DNA from: Actinobacteria bacterium ADurb.Bin346
Lineage (GTDB): Bacteria; Actinomycetota; Humimicrobiia; Humimicrobiales; Humimicrobiaceae
DNA length: 15,344 bases
Assembly (NCBI GenBank): GCA_002068775.1
Contig: MWAX01000147.1
Location: 1-15,344, forward strand
Direction: 5' to 3'
Of the stretch, positions 1-6,836 are shown piece after piece (the first letter of the stretch is position 1; each line of letters opens with the position of its first letter). A program made the translations under genes and the position numbers. The notes under the pieces are model-generated. The model worked only from the letters and a program-made list of their open reading frames with translations. It ran no database searches and had not been told where the DNA came from.

Positions 1-632
1 ATGATTTTACCATTATCAAGCCTGGCTTCACCAAGGGCATAAAGCTGCTGCCCTATTGGTATTGTCCTTTCAACCAATTTAAATCCGAGGGTGCGTACTC
101 CCATAGCATTGTAGCGGTAATTACTAAAATAACTGTAATCCTTTAGGTTTGCCAGTGGTTCGAATTTATTCAAAGTCTGCATGCTGTCAAGCTGTATTCC
201 AGACTGGCTTATATCGATATGCACATTATCTGAAGACCCGGGTTCTTTAATTATCACAGGCTCAGAGCTTTTTTCGCTTGTCATGAGTGCTTCATTATTT
301 TTTATGGTCTGATTCGTTCCTGATTTATCTGTAGTTATTTTTTTTTCTTCATAGACCTGATAGAGATCCGCACTGTAGTATGCAACATCTTTTCCTGAGA
401 AAGGCGCTTTTAAGGGTATTTCTGATGCTGCCATTCCTTTCAGCTCTACGTAATGCCTGTACCCTTCAAGCCCGGCTGCCTTATTGCTTTCAAGGATTCC
501 TTTCAGCTCGCTAATTGCGGTCGTTTGCATGAATCTGATTTCCAGATTCTTATTTTTTATTTTCAAGGGCACAAGAATCGCCAGAAGAGCGCCAAGCGCT
601 AACATTATTGCACCGATTATGATACCAGCCAT
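1..632 (-). CDS. GIDE/BAM-domain membrane protein (MUL1-like, no RING seen), 3' end outside window
   Basis: The frame is open from ATG at 632 to the window edge (210 residues, C-terminus missing). The start is supported by a good AGGAGGT Shine-Dalgarno 8 nt upstream. Residues 3-22 are a hydrophobic, glycine-rich segment, a membrane anchor or uncleaved signal. A soluble domain follows with landmarks of the GIDE/BAM family: E-x-K-G at about 63-66, PLKAPFSGKDVAYYS (73-87, like the family's 'PL.AP.SG..C.YY'), and IPIGQQLYALGEA near 190-202. In eukaryotes this domain lies between the two membrane helices of the mitochondrial E3 ligase MUL1. Bacterial members normally lack the RING and their function is poorly known. 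It lies 97 nt downstream of pspA on the same strand, which suggests a membrane-stress or envelope role. That role is inference. The missing C-terminus should show whether a second membrane helix exists. Confidence 0.7.
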   Translation of the reverse strand, partial: MAGIIIGAIMLALGALLAILVPLKIKNKNLEIRFMQTTAISELKGILESNKAAGLEGYRHYVELKGMAASEIPLKAPFSGKDVAYYSADLYQVYEEKKITTDKSGTNQTIKNNEALMTSEKSSEPVIIKEPGSSDNVHIDISQSGIQLDSMQTLNKFEPLANLKDYSYFSNYRYNAMGVRTLGFKLVERTIPIGQQLYALGEARLDNGKI

Positions 633-729
633 AATTAATTACCTCCTGCCTTTTTAAAGGCTTTCAATAAAAGTTAATTATTGTCTTTTTTATTTACAGG
701 ATTAAAAATTCCTTTACCTCATTTTTGCT

Positions 730-1398
730 TCATTCTTTCAGGAGCTCTTCTTTTAAGCGTGCAATTTCATCATCCGCAGCTTTTTTCTTCTCCATCTCTA
801 TAAAGGGGTCTTTCTGTTTGGCGTCAATTCCTGATATCTCAAAAGCTGCATCTGCCTGTGCTTCCTTTTCTGCGATTTTTTTCTCCATCTTATCCATTTT
901 GGCAAAAGCTCCTGAGCTGTCCAGGTCACCCACTGCTTTGGACACTTCCTGGCGCGCGCCTGCCACTTTGTCCCTTGCAATAAGAAGGGATTGACGTGTT
1001 CGCGCTTCAGCAAGCTTTGTTTTAAGAACTTCGACCTGTTCACGGAGAGTAGCGAGCTGAGAGGAAATTTCCGCATGCATATTTTCGTATTGCTTTATAT
1101 TTGCATCTGACTTCAGCTTGCTGTCGACCGCCTGCCTGGCAAGATCATCATTTGAATCTTTAAGGGCAGTTTTAGCCCTGTCTTCCCACATTTTTGACTG
1201 GGTTTTCGCTTCCTCAAGCTGCTTCAACATCTGCCGCTCGCTTGCCATAACTGAACCAAGACCCTGCACAGCATTCCTGAGCTGCTCTTCCATATCTATA
1301 ATTATCTGTTTTACCATTTTTTCAGGATCTTCTGCTCTGTCAATGAGATCATTAATATTTGCCTTGAGCAGGTCGGCAAGTCTTGCAAAAATAGCCAT
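730..1398 (-). CDS. pspA: PspA/IM30 (Vipp1) family membrane-stress protein
   Basis: This 222-residue protein matches the usual PspA size. The N-terminus (MAIFARLADLLKANINDLID) is the family's amphipathic membrane-binding helix. The conserved stretch DRAEDPEKMVKQIIIDMEE follows, then a long charged coiled coil to about residue 190 with heptad-like Leu/Ala. Family members form ESCRT-III-like assemblies on the inner face of the cytoplasmic membrane and protect it under envelope stress. Start: ATG at 1398 with GGAGGAG a few nt upstream. It sits only 44 nt downstream of the isocitrate-dehydrogenase-like gene, so it may be read from the metabolic operon, though a promoter inside or before the gap is possible. 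A GIDE-domain gene follows. No pspF, pspB or pspC homologue is visible, so control by the enterobacterial Psp circuit is not indicated. Confidence 0.93.
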   Translation of the reverse strand: MAIFARLADLLKANINDLIDRAEDPEKMVKQIIIDMEEQLRNAVQGLGSVMASERQMLKQLEEAKTQSKMWEDRAKTALKDSNDDLARQAVDSKLKSDANIKQYENMHAEISSQLATLREQVEVLKTKLAEARTRQSLLIARDKVAGARQEVSKAVGDLDSSGAFAKMDKMEKKIAEKEAQADAAFEISGIDAKQKDPFIEMEKKKAADDEIARLKEELLKE

Positions 1399-1442
1399 CT
1401 ATATCTCCTCCTGTCTTAACTCTGTTTCTTATAAAGTCTGTT

Positions 1443-2528
1443 TTACATCGATTTGATTTTTTCTATTATAGCATCTGCCATCTGGCTTGTCCCTACTGCA
1501 GTAGGATCATCAGCCACGGGTTTCATGTCATAAGTGACATTTTTTCCTTCTGCTATGACCCCTGCAATTGCATTTTCCATAATAACTGCACATTTTTGTT
1601 CCCCAATGTACTGAAGCATCATCACTGCTGAAAGCATCTGGGCAACAGGATTGACCTTATTCATACCCTTGTATTTTGGCGCACTTCCATGCGTTGGTTC
1701 AAACAGCGCTATGTCTGTGCCAATATTGCCTCCAGGCGCAACTCCAAGCCCTCCGACAAGCCCTGCTGCCAGGTCAGAAAGGATATCTCCATAAAGGTTT
1801 GGAAGCACCATTACGTCATAAAGCTCCGGTTTCTGGACAAGCTGCATACACATATTATCGACTATCCTGTCTTCAGACTCTATGCCCGGATAATCTGCTG
1901 CAACCCTGCGAAATATCTCGAGAAAAAGTCCATCGGTATATTTCATTATGTTCGCTTTATGCACCCCTGTTACTTTTTTCCTGCCGTTTTTTACTGCATA
2001 TTCAAACGCAAACCTTATTATTCTTTCAGAGCCTGTTATTGAAATCGGCTTAATTGAAATACCGCTGTCTTTTCTTACCGGAGTGTCGTTTATGCCTGCA
2101 ATAAAATCTATCAACTTTATTGTATTTTCCTTCCCCTGCTCAAACTCCACGCCTGCATAAAGATCCTCTGTGTTTTCCCTTATTATTACAAGATCTATAT
2201 TGTCATACCTGCTGCGCACTCCTTTATAGCTTTTACATGGCCTTACGCATGCATAGAGATCAAAGATTTTGCGCAGTGCAACATTTACACTTCTAAACCC
2301 TGTTCCAACTGGAGTGGTAATAGGACCCTTCAGTCCTATGCGGTTTTTTTCAAGGGATTTTAAAACCTTTTCCGGAAGCACTGTCCCTTCCTTTTCATAA
2401 ACTTCGGCGCCCGCTTGGACTATATCCCAGTCTATTTTAACTCCAGTTGCTTCAATGACTCTTCTCGTTGCTTCTGTTATTTCCTGCCCGGTACCATCAC
2501 CGGGTATCAAAGTGATTTTATGGCTCAT
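1443..2528 (-). CDS. icd: isocitrate dehydrogenase-like beta-decarboxylating dehydrogenase (probably NADP-dependent)
   Basis: The 361-residue protein spans the whole isocitrate/isopropylmalate dehydrogenase fold: ITLIPGDGTGQEI at the N-terminus, DLVIIRENTEDLYAG, and EPTHGSAPKYKG near the C-terminus. Substrate site: S80-x-N82-x-x-L-R86 corresponds to the isocitrate-binding SxNxxLR motif of E. coli Icd and differs from isopropylmalate dehydrogenases. Cofactor site: K285-Y286 and Y333 align with E. coli NADP determinants K344, Y345 and Y391, where NAD enzymes usually have Asp-Ile. The fourth determinant (Arg395) is Pro here. This favours oxidative decarboxylation of isocitrate to 2-oxoglutarate with NADP+; homoisocitrate remains possible. 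The ATG overlaps the stop of the aconitase small-subunit gene as ATGA, and AGGGGG inside that gene serves as ribosome site, so the two genes are translationally coupled. Confidence 0.85.
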   Translation of the reverse strand: MSHKITLIPGDGTGQEITEATRRVIEATGVKIDWDIVQAGAEVYEKEGTVLPEKVLKSLEKNRIGLKGPITTPVGTGFRSVNVALRKIFDLYACVRPCKSYKGVRSRYDNIDLVIIRENTEDLYAGVEFEQGKENTIKLIDFIAGINDTPVRKDSGISIKPISITGSERIIRFAFEYAVKNGRKKVTGVHKANIMKYTDGLFLEIFRRVAADYPGIESEDRIVDNMCMQLVQKPELYDVMVLPNLYGDILSDLAAGLVGGLGVAPGGNIGTDIALFEPTHGSAPKYKGMNKVNPVAQMLSAVMMLQYIGEQKCAVIMENAIAGVIAEGKNVTYDMKPVADDPTAVGTSQMADAIIEKIKSM

Positions 2529-3136
2529 AAGTTAAACCCCCTGTTCTTAGTTATATGCTCGACCAGCCCGCCCTCTGACAGTATCTTAATCATCACTTCA
2601 GGCAAAGGATTGAACTTAAGTTCAATATTTTTTGTCTCATTTTTTATAATGCCATTTTTCAGGTCTATTTTCAGTATGTCGCCTTCATCAATTTTATCTG
2701 TATCACAGACAAGGACCGGCAGGCCTATATTTATGCTGTTGCGAAAAAATATTCTTGCAAAAGATTTTGCAAGCACCGCACCGGTACCGGCTATCTTTAT
2801 AATAGCAGGCGCATGCTCCCTTGATGAGCCAAGTCCGAAGTTTTTGCCTCCAACTACAAAATCCCCGGGCTGGATCTTTTTTGCAAATTCAGGATCAGCA
2901 TCCTCAAGCACATGCTTTGCAAGCTCAGGAAGGTTTGAGCGAAGGTGGAAATACCTCCCCGGTGCTATCAGATCTGTAGAAATATCATTCCCAAATTTAA
3001 ACACTCTGCCTTTAAGGATCCCTGCATTTGTGCTTGTTTGGGCGTTTGTGCTTGTTTGGGCTGTCTTGCTTTGCATTTTATTTTCCTGTCTTTTTAATTC
3101 ATTTTCCATTTTTTTATTTTCACATGAATTTGCCAT
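2525..3136 (-). CDS. aconitase/homoaconitase/isopropylmalate isomerase family small subunit (LeuD-type swivel domain) with N-terminal extension
   Basis: The 203-residue protein is the separate swivel-domain partner of the upstream LeuC-like subunit. From residue 42 it is typical of the family: KGRVFKFGNDISTDLI, EDADPEF, GKNFGLGSSREHAP, and a SFARIFFRNSINIGLP segment. The substrate loop after R61-Y62 reads FHLRS, unlike loops I recall from isopropylmalate or homoaconitate isomerases; R66 could contact a substrate carboxylate. Residues 1-39 are an unusual polar extension, rich in Lys/Glu/Asn/Gln, with AQTSTN twice in tandem; family members usually begin close to the KGRV strand. The ATG directly abuts the TAA of the large-subunit gene, and GGGAGGTG lies about 9-10 nt upstream, so the long form is probably the one translated. 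ATG codons at residues 10 and 21 would give shorter forms. Confidence 0.88.
   Translation of the reverse strand: MANSCENKKMENELKRQENKMQSKTAQTSTNAQTSTNAGILKGRVFKFGNDISTDLIAPGRYFHLRSNLPELAKHVLEDADPEFAKKIQPGDFVVGGKNFGLGSSREHAPAIIKIAGTGAVLAKSFARIFFRNSINIGLPVLVCDTDKIDEGDILKIDLKNGIIKNETKNIELKFNPLPEVMIKILSEGGLVEHITKNRGFNL
3024..3059. repeat. 18-bp tandem duplication inside the aconitase small-subunit gene
   Basis: Two 18-bp units (3024-3041 and 3042-3059) are identical at all but one position. On the minus strand they encode the peptide repeat AQTSTN-AQTSTN in the protein's N-terminal extension, just before the conserved fold. A recent slippage or duplication event is the simplest explanation. Confidence 0.85.
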
Positions 3137-4396
3137 TTAAACGAGCACCTCCCTGGGATCTGATATATAACCTTTAACTGCGCTCCAGGCAGCTGTTGCA
3201 GGAGACGAAAGGTAAATAAAACTTTCAGGATTTCCCATTCTGCCCTTGAAGTTTCTATTCTGAGTGGAAAGGCAGACCTCGCCGTCAGCAAGTGTGCCTT
3301 CATGAACGCCTACACATGGCCCGCACCCCGGATTAATTATAGTGGCTCCTGCGTTTATAAGTTTTTCCATTATCCCTGTTTTTATTGCATCCAGATAAAC
3401 GTCTTTTGAAGCCGGAACCACAAGCAGCCTCACCCATGATGCGATTTTTTTGCCATCAAGTATCTTTGCTGCAATTGCAAGATCGCTTAACCTTCCGTTT
3501 GTACAGGTACCTATAAGCACCTGGTCTATTTTTGTCTTATCCAGCTCTCTCACAAATTTGGTATTATCTACAGTATGGGGTTTTGAAATAATAGGTTCAA
3601 TTTTACTAACATCAATTTCTATTGACTGCTCATATGATGCCCCATCATCGGCAAAAATATCCCTGTAGCAACCGTCCGGCCGGCCCTGTTTATCCAGATA
3701 ATCTTTTGTAATGGTATCTGTTGCAAAAAGCCCTGTCTTTGCCCCTGCCTCGACAGCCATGTTTGCAATGGTAAATCTTTCCTCCATTCCAAGAGATTCC
3801 ACTGTACTTCCGCTAAACTCAATAGCTTTATAAGTTGCGCCATCTGCAGTGATTTTCCCTATAAGATAGATTATTAGATCTTTTGCATAGACTCCTGCAG
3901 GCAGTTTACCATAAAAAATAACCTTTATTGTATGCGGGACCATTAACCAGGTCTTTGAAAGTGCAAACCCCACTGCAATGTCTGTTGAGCCCATTCCTGT
4001 CGCGAAAGCGCCAAGGGCACCTGACGTGCAGGTATGCGAGTCTGCGCCGATTACAATATTGCCGGGGCAGACATAAGATTCTGCAAGAATCTGGTGGCAT
4101 ACGCCCTGGTTTATATCGCTGAGCTTTGCCCCGCTTTGTGAAGCGAATTCACGGAGCACCTTATGTGAATCTGCAAGCTCCTTTCGGGGGCTTGGCGCTC
4201 CATGGTCAATAAAAAAAATCGATTTGGTGGGATTTGCGACTTTAGAAAAACCCATTTTTTTTATCCGGCTGACTGCAAGCGGTCCGGTGCCGTCCTGGGC
4301 CATCACTACGTCTACATCCACAATCGCTATGTCTCCTGCAGTGAGGTCCCTTCCTGCATGCTCACCCAGAATTTTTTCTGAAATTGTTTTTGGCAC
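3137..4396 (-). CDS. aconitase/homoaconitase/isopropylmalate isomerase family large subunit (LeuC-type)
   Basis: About 419 residues form domains 1-3 of the aconitase fold with a [4Fe-4S] site. The three cluster ligands are visible as C298 (GTCTNG) and C358/C361 (PGCGPC). Other landmarks are DHGAPSP, GADSHTCTSGALGAFATGMGSTD and FKGRMG. It resembles the short bacterial/archaeal LeuC/HacA group, which works with a separate small subunit, here encoded immediately downstream. In this operon the likely reaction is citrate to isocitrate via cis-aconitate; sequence alone does not exclude (homo)aconitate or isopropylmalate. Start choice: a TTG at 4411 opens the frame slightly earlier, but it lies upstream of and overlaps the best ribosome site. 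The GTG at 4396, giving PKTISEKIL right after the initiator, is 5 nt from AAGGGAG and matches the family N-terminus. Confidence 0.88.
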   Translation of the reverse strand: MPKTISEKILGEHAGRDLTAGDIAIVDVDVVMAQDGTGPLAVSRIKKMGFSKVANPTKSIFFIDHGAPSPRKELADSHKVLREFASQSGAKLSDINQGVCHQILAESYVCPGNIVIGADSHTCTSGALGAFATGMGSTDIAVGFALSKTWLMVPHTIKVIFYGKLPAGVYAKDLIIYLIGKITADGATYKAIEFSGSTVESLGMEERFTIANMAVEAGAKTGLFATDTITKDYLDKQGRPDGCYRDIFADDGASYEQSIEIDVSKIEPIISKPHTVDNTKFVRELDKTKIDQVLIGTCTNGRLSDLAIAAKILDGKKIASWVRLLVVPASKDVYLDAIKTGIMEKLINAGATIINPGCGPCVGVHEGTLADGEVCLSTQNRNFKGRMGNPESFIYLSSPATAAWSAVKGYISDPREVLV

Positions 4397-4401
4397 AGTA
4401 A

Positions 4402-4408
4402 CTCCCTT
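4402..4408 (-). promoter_or_regulatory. Shine-Dalgarno deciding the GTG start of the aconitase large subunit
   Basis: AAGGGAG on the minus strand lies 5 nt before GTG at 4396 and inside the reading frame that begins at TTG 4411. It therefore favours the shorter GTG-initiated protein. Confidence 0.65.
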
Positions 4409-4440
4409 CAACAGTTCTTGAATATTTTACTCAGAAGCTT

Positions 4441-5616
4441 TTAGATATCCGGGTCGTCTTCTTCCTGGTGTATCTGCTTTTTACTTATATAATCATTGTA
4501 AATATACATCAGTTCCTTATCAAAAAGAGGTCTTTTAAGATCGACGGCCATTGCTCTTGAGAGAGCAAGGATGTCGTTTGCTTCATTTATTGTAAGGTCT
4601 ATTCCAAACTCCTTGAACTTATGCAGTATAGTGTGTGAGCCCGAATGTTTTCCAACTACAAGCTGCCTTGTAAGGCCGACTTCCCCCGGCTCAAACACTT
4701 CATAGTTCCTCGGATTTTTAAGCACCCCGTCTGCATGGATTCCTGATTCATGTGCAAAAACATTGGTTCCCACAATTGCTTTCCACACCGGCACAGCTCT
4801 TGCGCTTGCTCTTGCAACATACTCTGCTATTTCCCTGAACTTTGCAGTGTTTATGCCAAGATCTACATCTTCAAGATATTTAAGCGCCATCACCACTTCT
4901 TCAAGAGCGGCATTGCCCGTTCCCTCACCTATACCGCTTATGCTTGTTACAAGGCTCACTGCTCCTGCCCTTATTGAAGCAATAGCATTTGCAGTGGACA
5001 TGCCAAAATCATTGTGATTATATACCTCTATTGGAAAATCCACTGTATTGAGTATAGTGTTTATCAGCATAAATGTCCTGAACGGATCAAGCCTTGATAC
5101 AGTATCGCATATTCTGAACCTGTATGCTTCCCTTTTCCGGGCAAGATTAAGTACTTTTAAAAGGAATTCAAGGTCAGTTCTTGTTGCGTCCTCTGCGCTG
5201 ACAATGAATTCCATGCCATGCTCTCTTGCAACACTCATAGACTCCCTGAGCTGGTTTAAAACCCATGTCCTGTTTTTGCCATATTTCACTTTTATATGCA
5301 GGTCTGAAGTTGAGATATTCAGTATCACATTCTTTATTCCACAAAGGTCGGCAATTTCCACGTTTTCCGGTGATGCTTCTATATAAGTAAAGAGCCTGCA
5401 CTTAATATCAGATGCTGCGATTTCCTTTATTATTTCTCTCTCAAGCGGAGCAATCGTGGGCGTTCCTATCTCTATTTCAGGAACACCTATCTCATCAAGC
5501 ATTTTAGCTATCCTGATTTTTTCATGCCTGGAAAAGACAACACCGGCAGCCTGCTCTCCATTCCTTAAAGTGGTATCTATTATATTTATTCTTTTTTCTT
5601 TATTTTCAGCAGCCAT
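4441..5616 (-). CDS. NifV-like acyl-CoA Claisen synthase paralogue A (citrate/homocitrate synthase family), metal site degenerate, lid intact
   Basis: The 391-residue protein has the DRE-TIM barrel (about 8-270) and the C-terminal lid/linker region of the homocitrate/isopropylmalate synthase family, related to Re-citrate synthases. The family signature appears as DTTLRNGEQ (14-22): the metal-ligand Asp of 'RDG' is N19. The metal-binding HxH is Y199-N-H201, and the family's GLGERAGNA is GIGEGTGNA. R18 and E197 remain. The lid is fully conserved: FAHESGIHADG with H294, and Y305, spaced 11 residues apart like H321/Y332 of the Lys20 homocitrate synthase; GKHSG has H324. I infer that A cannot bind metal normally and serves as lid donor for paralogue B. 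ATG at 5616 follows the stop of B by 2 nt, and its GGAGGTAA site lies in the end of B, so expression is coupled. The TTG/GTG of the aconitase gene follows within 45 nt. Confidence 0.85.
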   Translation of the reverse strand: MAAENKEKRINIIDTTLRNGEQAAGVVFSRHEKIRIAKMLDEIGVPEIEIGTPTIAPLEREIIKEIAASDIKCRLFTYIEASPENVEIADLCGIKNVILNISTSDLHIKVKYGKNRTWVLNQLRESMSVAREHGMEFIVSAEDATRTDLEFLLKVLNLARKREAYRFRICDTVSRLDPFRTFMLINTILNTVDFPIEVYNHNDFGMSTANAIASIRAGAVSLVTSISGIGEGTGNAALEEVVMALKYLEDVDLGINTAKFREIAEYVARASARAVPVWKAIVGTNVFAHESGIHADGVLKNPRNYEVFEPGEVGLTRQLVVGKHSGSHTILHKFKEFGIDLTINEANDILALSRAMAVDLKRPLFDKELMYIYNDYISKKQIHQEEDDPDI

Positions 5617-5618
5617 AA

Positions 5619-6836
5619 TTATTTACCTCCTTTTTTGCCGGAAGCGGTTTTTGCCGATTGGACTCCTGCAAATGAATTGTATGCTTCTATTATCTCACTG
5701 TCGAAAAGCGCCCTTTTCAAGAGCAGGGACTTCTCCCTTATTATTTCTGCAAGCTCCGCTGCTTCTTTTTCACCAATTTTGCAGCCAAGTTCTTTAAGTT
5801 TATGCGTAAGGGTGTTTATACCTGAGCTTTTGCCTATTATTATTTTACGTTCAAGTCCCACATCTTCAGGCCCGAAAAGCTCAAATGTTTTCGGATCCTT
5901 AAGAGTTGTAGTTGCCCTTATTTCACTTTCGTACACAAAAAGGTTGGCACCAACTATTGGTTTCCATGTGGGCAAAAACCTTCCGCTTGCATTTGCAACA
6001 TACTCGGCCAAATCCCTGAAAAGTTTCGTATCTATATCCATATCTACATTCTCAAGGTATTTCAGCGCCATCACAAATTCCTCAAATGAAGCATTTCCCG
6101 CACGTTCCCCAAGACCGTTTATGGTAGTATTTACATAAGTTGCTCCTGCTTTTATCCCGGCAATAGCATTTGCAATTGCCATCCCGAAATCATTGTGGGT
6201 ATGCATCTCGATATCAATGCCTACAATATCTTTTATTGTCTTTACCCTCATGAATGTCTCAAAAGGATCAAGGATTCCCAGTGTGTCGCAATATCGCATC
6301 CTGTCAGCGCCAGTGTCTTTAGCGGTACGTGCAAACTGCAGTAAAAATTCCATATCGGACCTTGAAGCGTCTTCAGCATTTACCGATACATAGAGCTTAT
6401 ATTTTTTTGCATGGTCAACTGCTGTGCGCACGCTCTCAAGCACCCACTCTCTGCTTTTGCGAAGTTTGTGCTCAATATGTATATCTGATGAAGAAATAGA
6501 AATAGCCACTGCATCTACGCCGCACTCAACGGAATCGTCGATATCAGAAACAACTGCCCTGTTCCATCCGAGAATGCTGCAGTTCAGGTTCAGTGAAGCT
6601 ATTGCCTTTATTGCTTCCTTCTCATCTCCACCCATGGTGGGAATTCCTGCTTCAATCTGATGAACTCCTATGCGGTCAAGCATTTTTGCAATATAGATCT
6701 TTTCATCGTTTGCAAAAACCACTCCCGCTGTCTGCTCACCATCACGCAATGTCGTGTCATCGATTTTTATGTTCTTTGGCTCAAGCTTTTCACCGGCTTT
6801 CATTGAAAATTCTGTAAAAAGATCTAATCCTCGCAT
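5619..6836 (-). CDS. NifV-like acyl-CoA Claisen synthase paralogue B (citrate/homocitrate synthase family), metal site intact, lid degenerate
   Basis: The 405-residue paralogue of A is the first gene of the operon. Its barrel keeps the whole catalytic set: DTTLRDGEQ with R31 and metal ligand D32, E210, metal ligands H212 and H214 in HTHNDFG, and NGLGERAGNA. The lid is damaged exactly where the family is most conserved: HESGIH reads Y302-E-S-E305-I-R307, so the catalytic His is Arg. The partner Tyr is F318, and GKHSG reads GKSSG (S337). The reaction family is condensation of acetyl-CoA with a 2-oxo acid. Oxaloacetate (Re-citrate synthase) is favoured by the downstream aconitase-like and NADP-isocitrate-dehydrogenase-like genes; 2-oxoglutarate (homocitrate) is the alternative. 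ATG at 6836 is preceded by GGGGTGAT, a strong ribosome site. About 22 residues precede the first conserved strand, and the C-terminus is Lys/Gly-rich. Confidence 0.85.
   Translation of the reverse strand: MRGLDLFTEFSMKAGEKLEPKNIKIDDTTLRDGEQTAGVVFANDEKIYIAKMLDRIGVHQIEAGIPTMGGDEKEAIKAIASLNLNCSILGWNRAVVSDIDDSVECGVDAVAISISSSDIHIEHKLRKSREWVLESVRTAVDHAKKYKLYVSVNAEDASRSDMEFLLQFARTAKDTGADRMRYCDTLGILDPFETFMRVKTIKDIVGIDIEMHTHNDFGMAIANAIAGIKAGATYVNTTINGLGERAGNASFEEFVMALKYLENVDMDIDTKLFRDLAEYVANASGRFLPTWKPIVGANLFVYESEIRATTTLKDPKTFELFGPEDVGLERKIIIGKSSGINTLTHKLKELGCKIGEKEAAELAEIIREKSLLLKRALFDSEIIEAYNSFAGVQSAKTASGKKGGK

Noticed and set aside
4409..4411. TTG as start of the aconitase large subunit
   Set aside because: A GTG 15 nt downstream has a well-spaced AAGGGAG and matches the usual family N-terminus.
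5635..6138. A 167-codon open frame on the plus strand opposite synthase B
   Set aside because: It lies wholly antisense to a gene with clear catalytic motifs and shows no recognisable motif; it is a shadow of the real coding strand. The same holds for other frames opposite or overlapping the identified genes.
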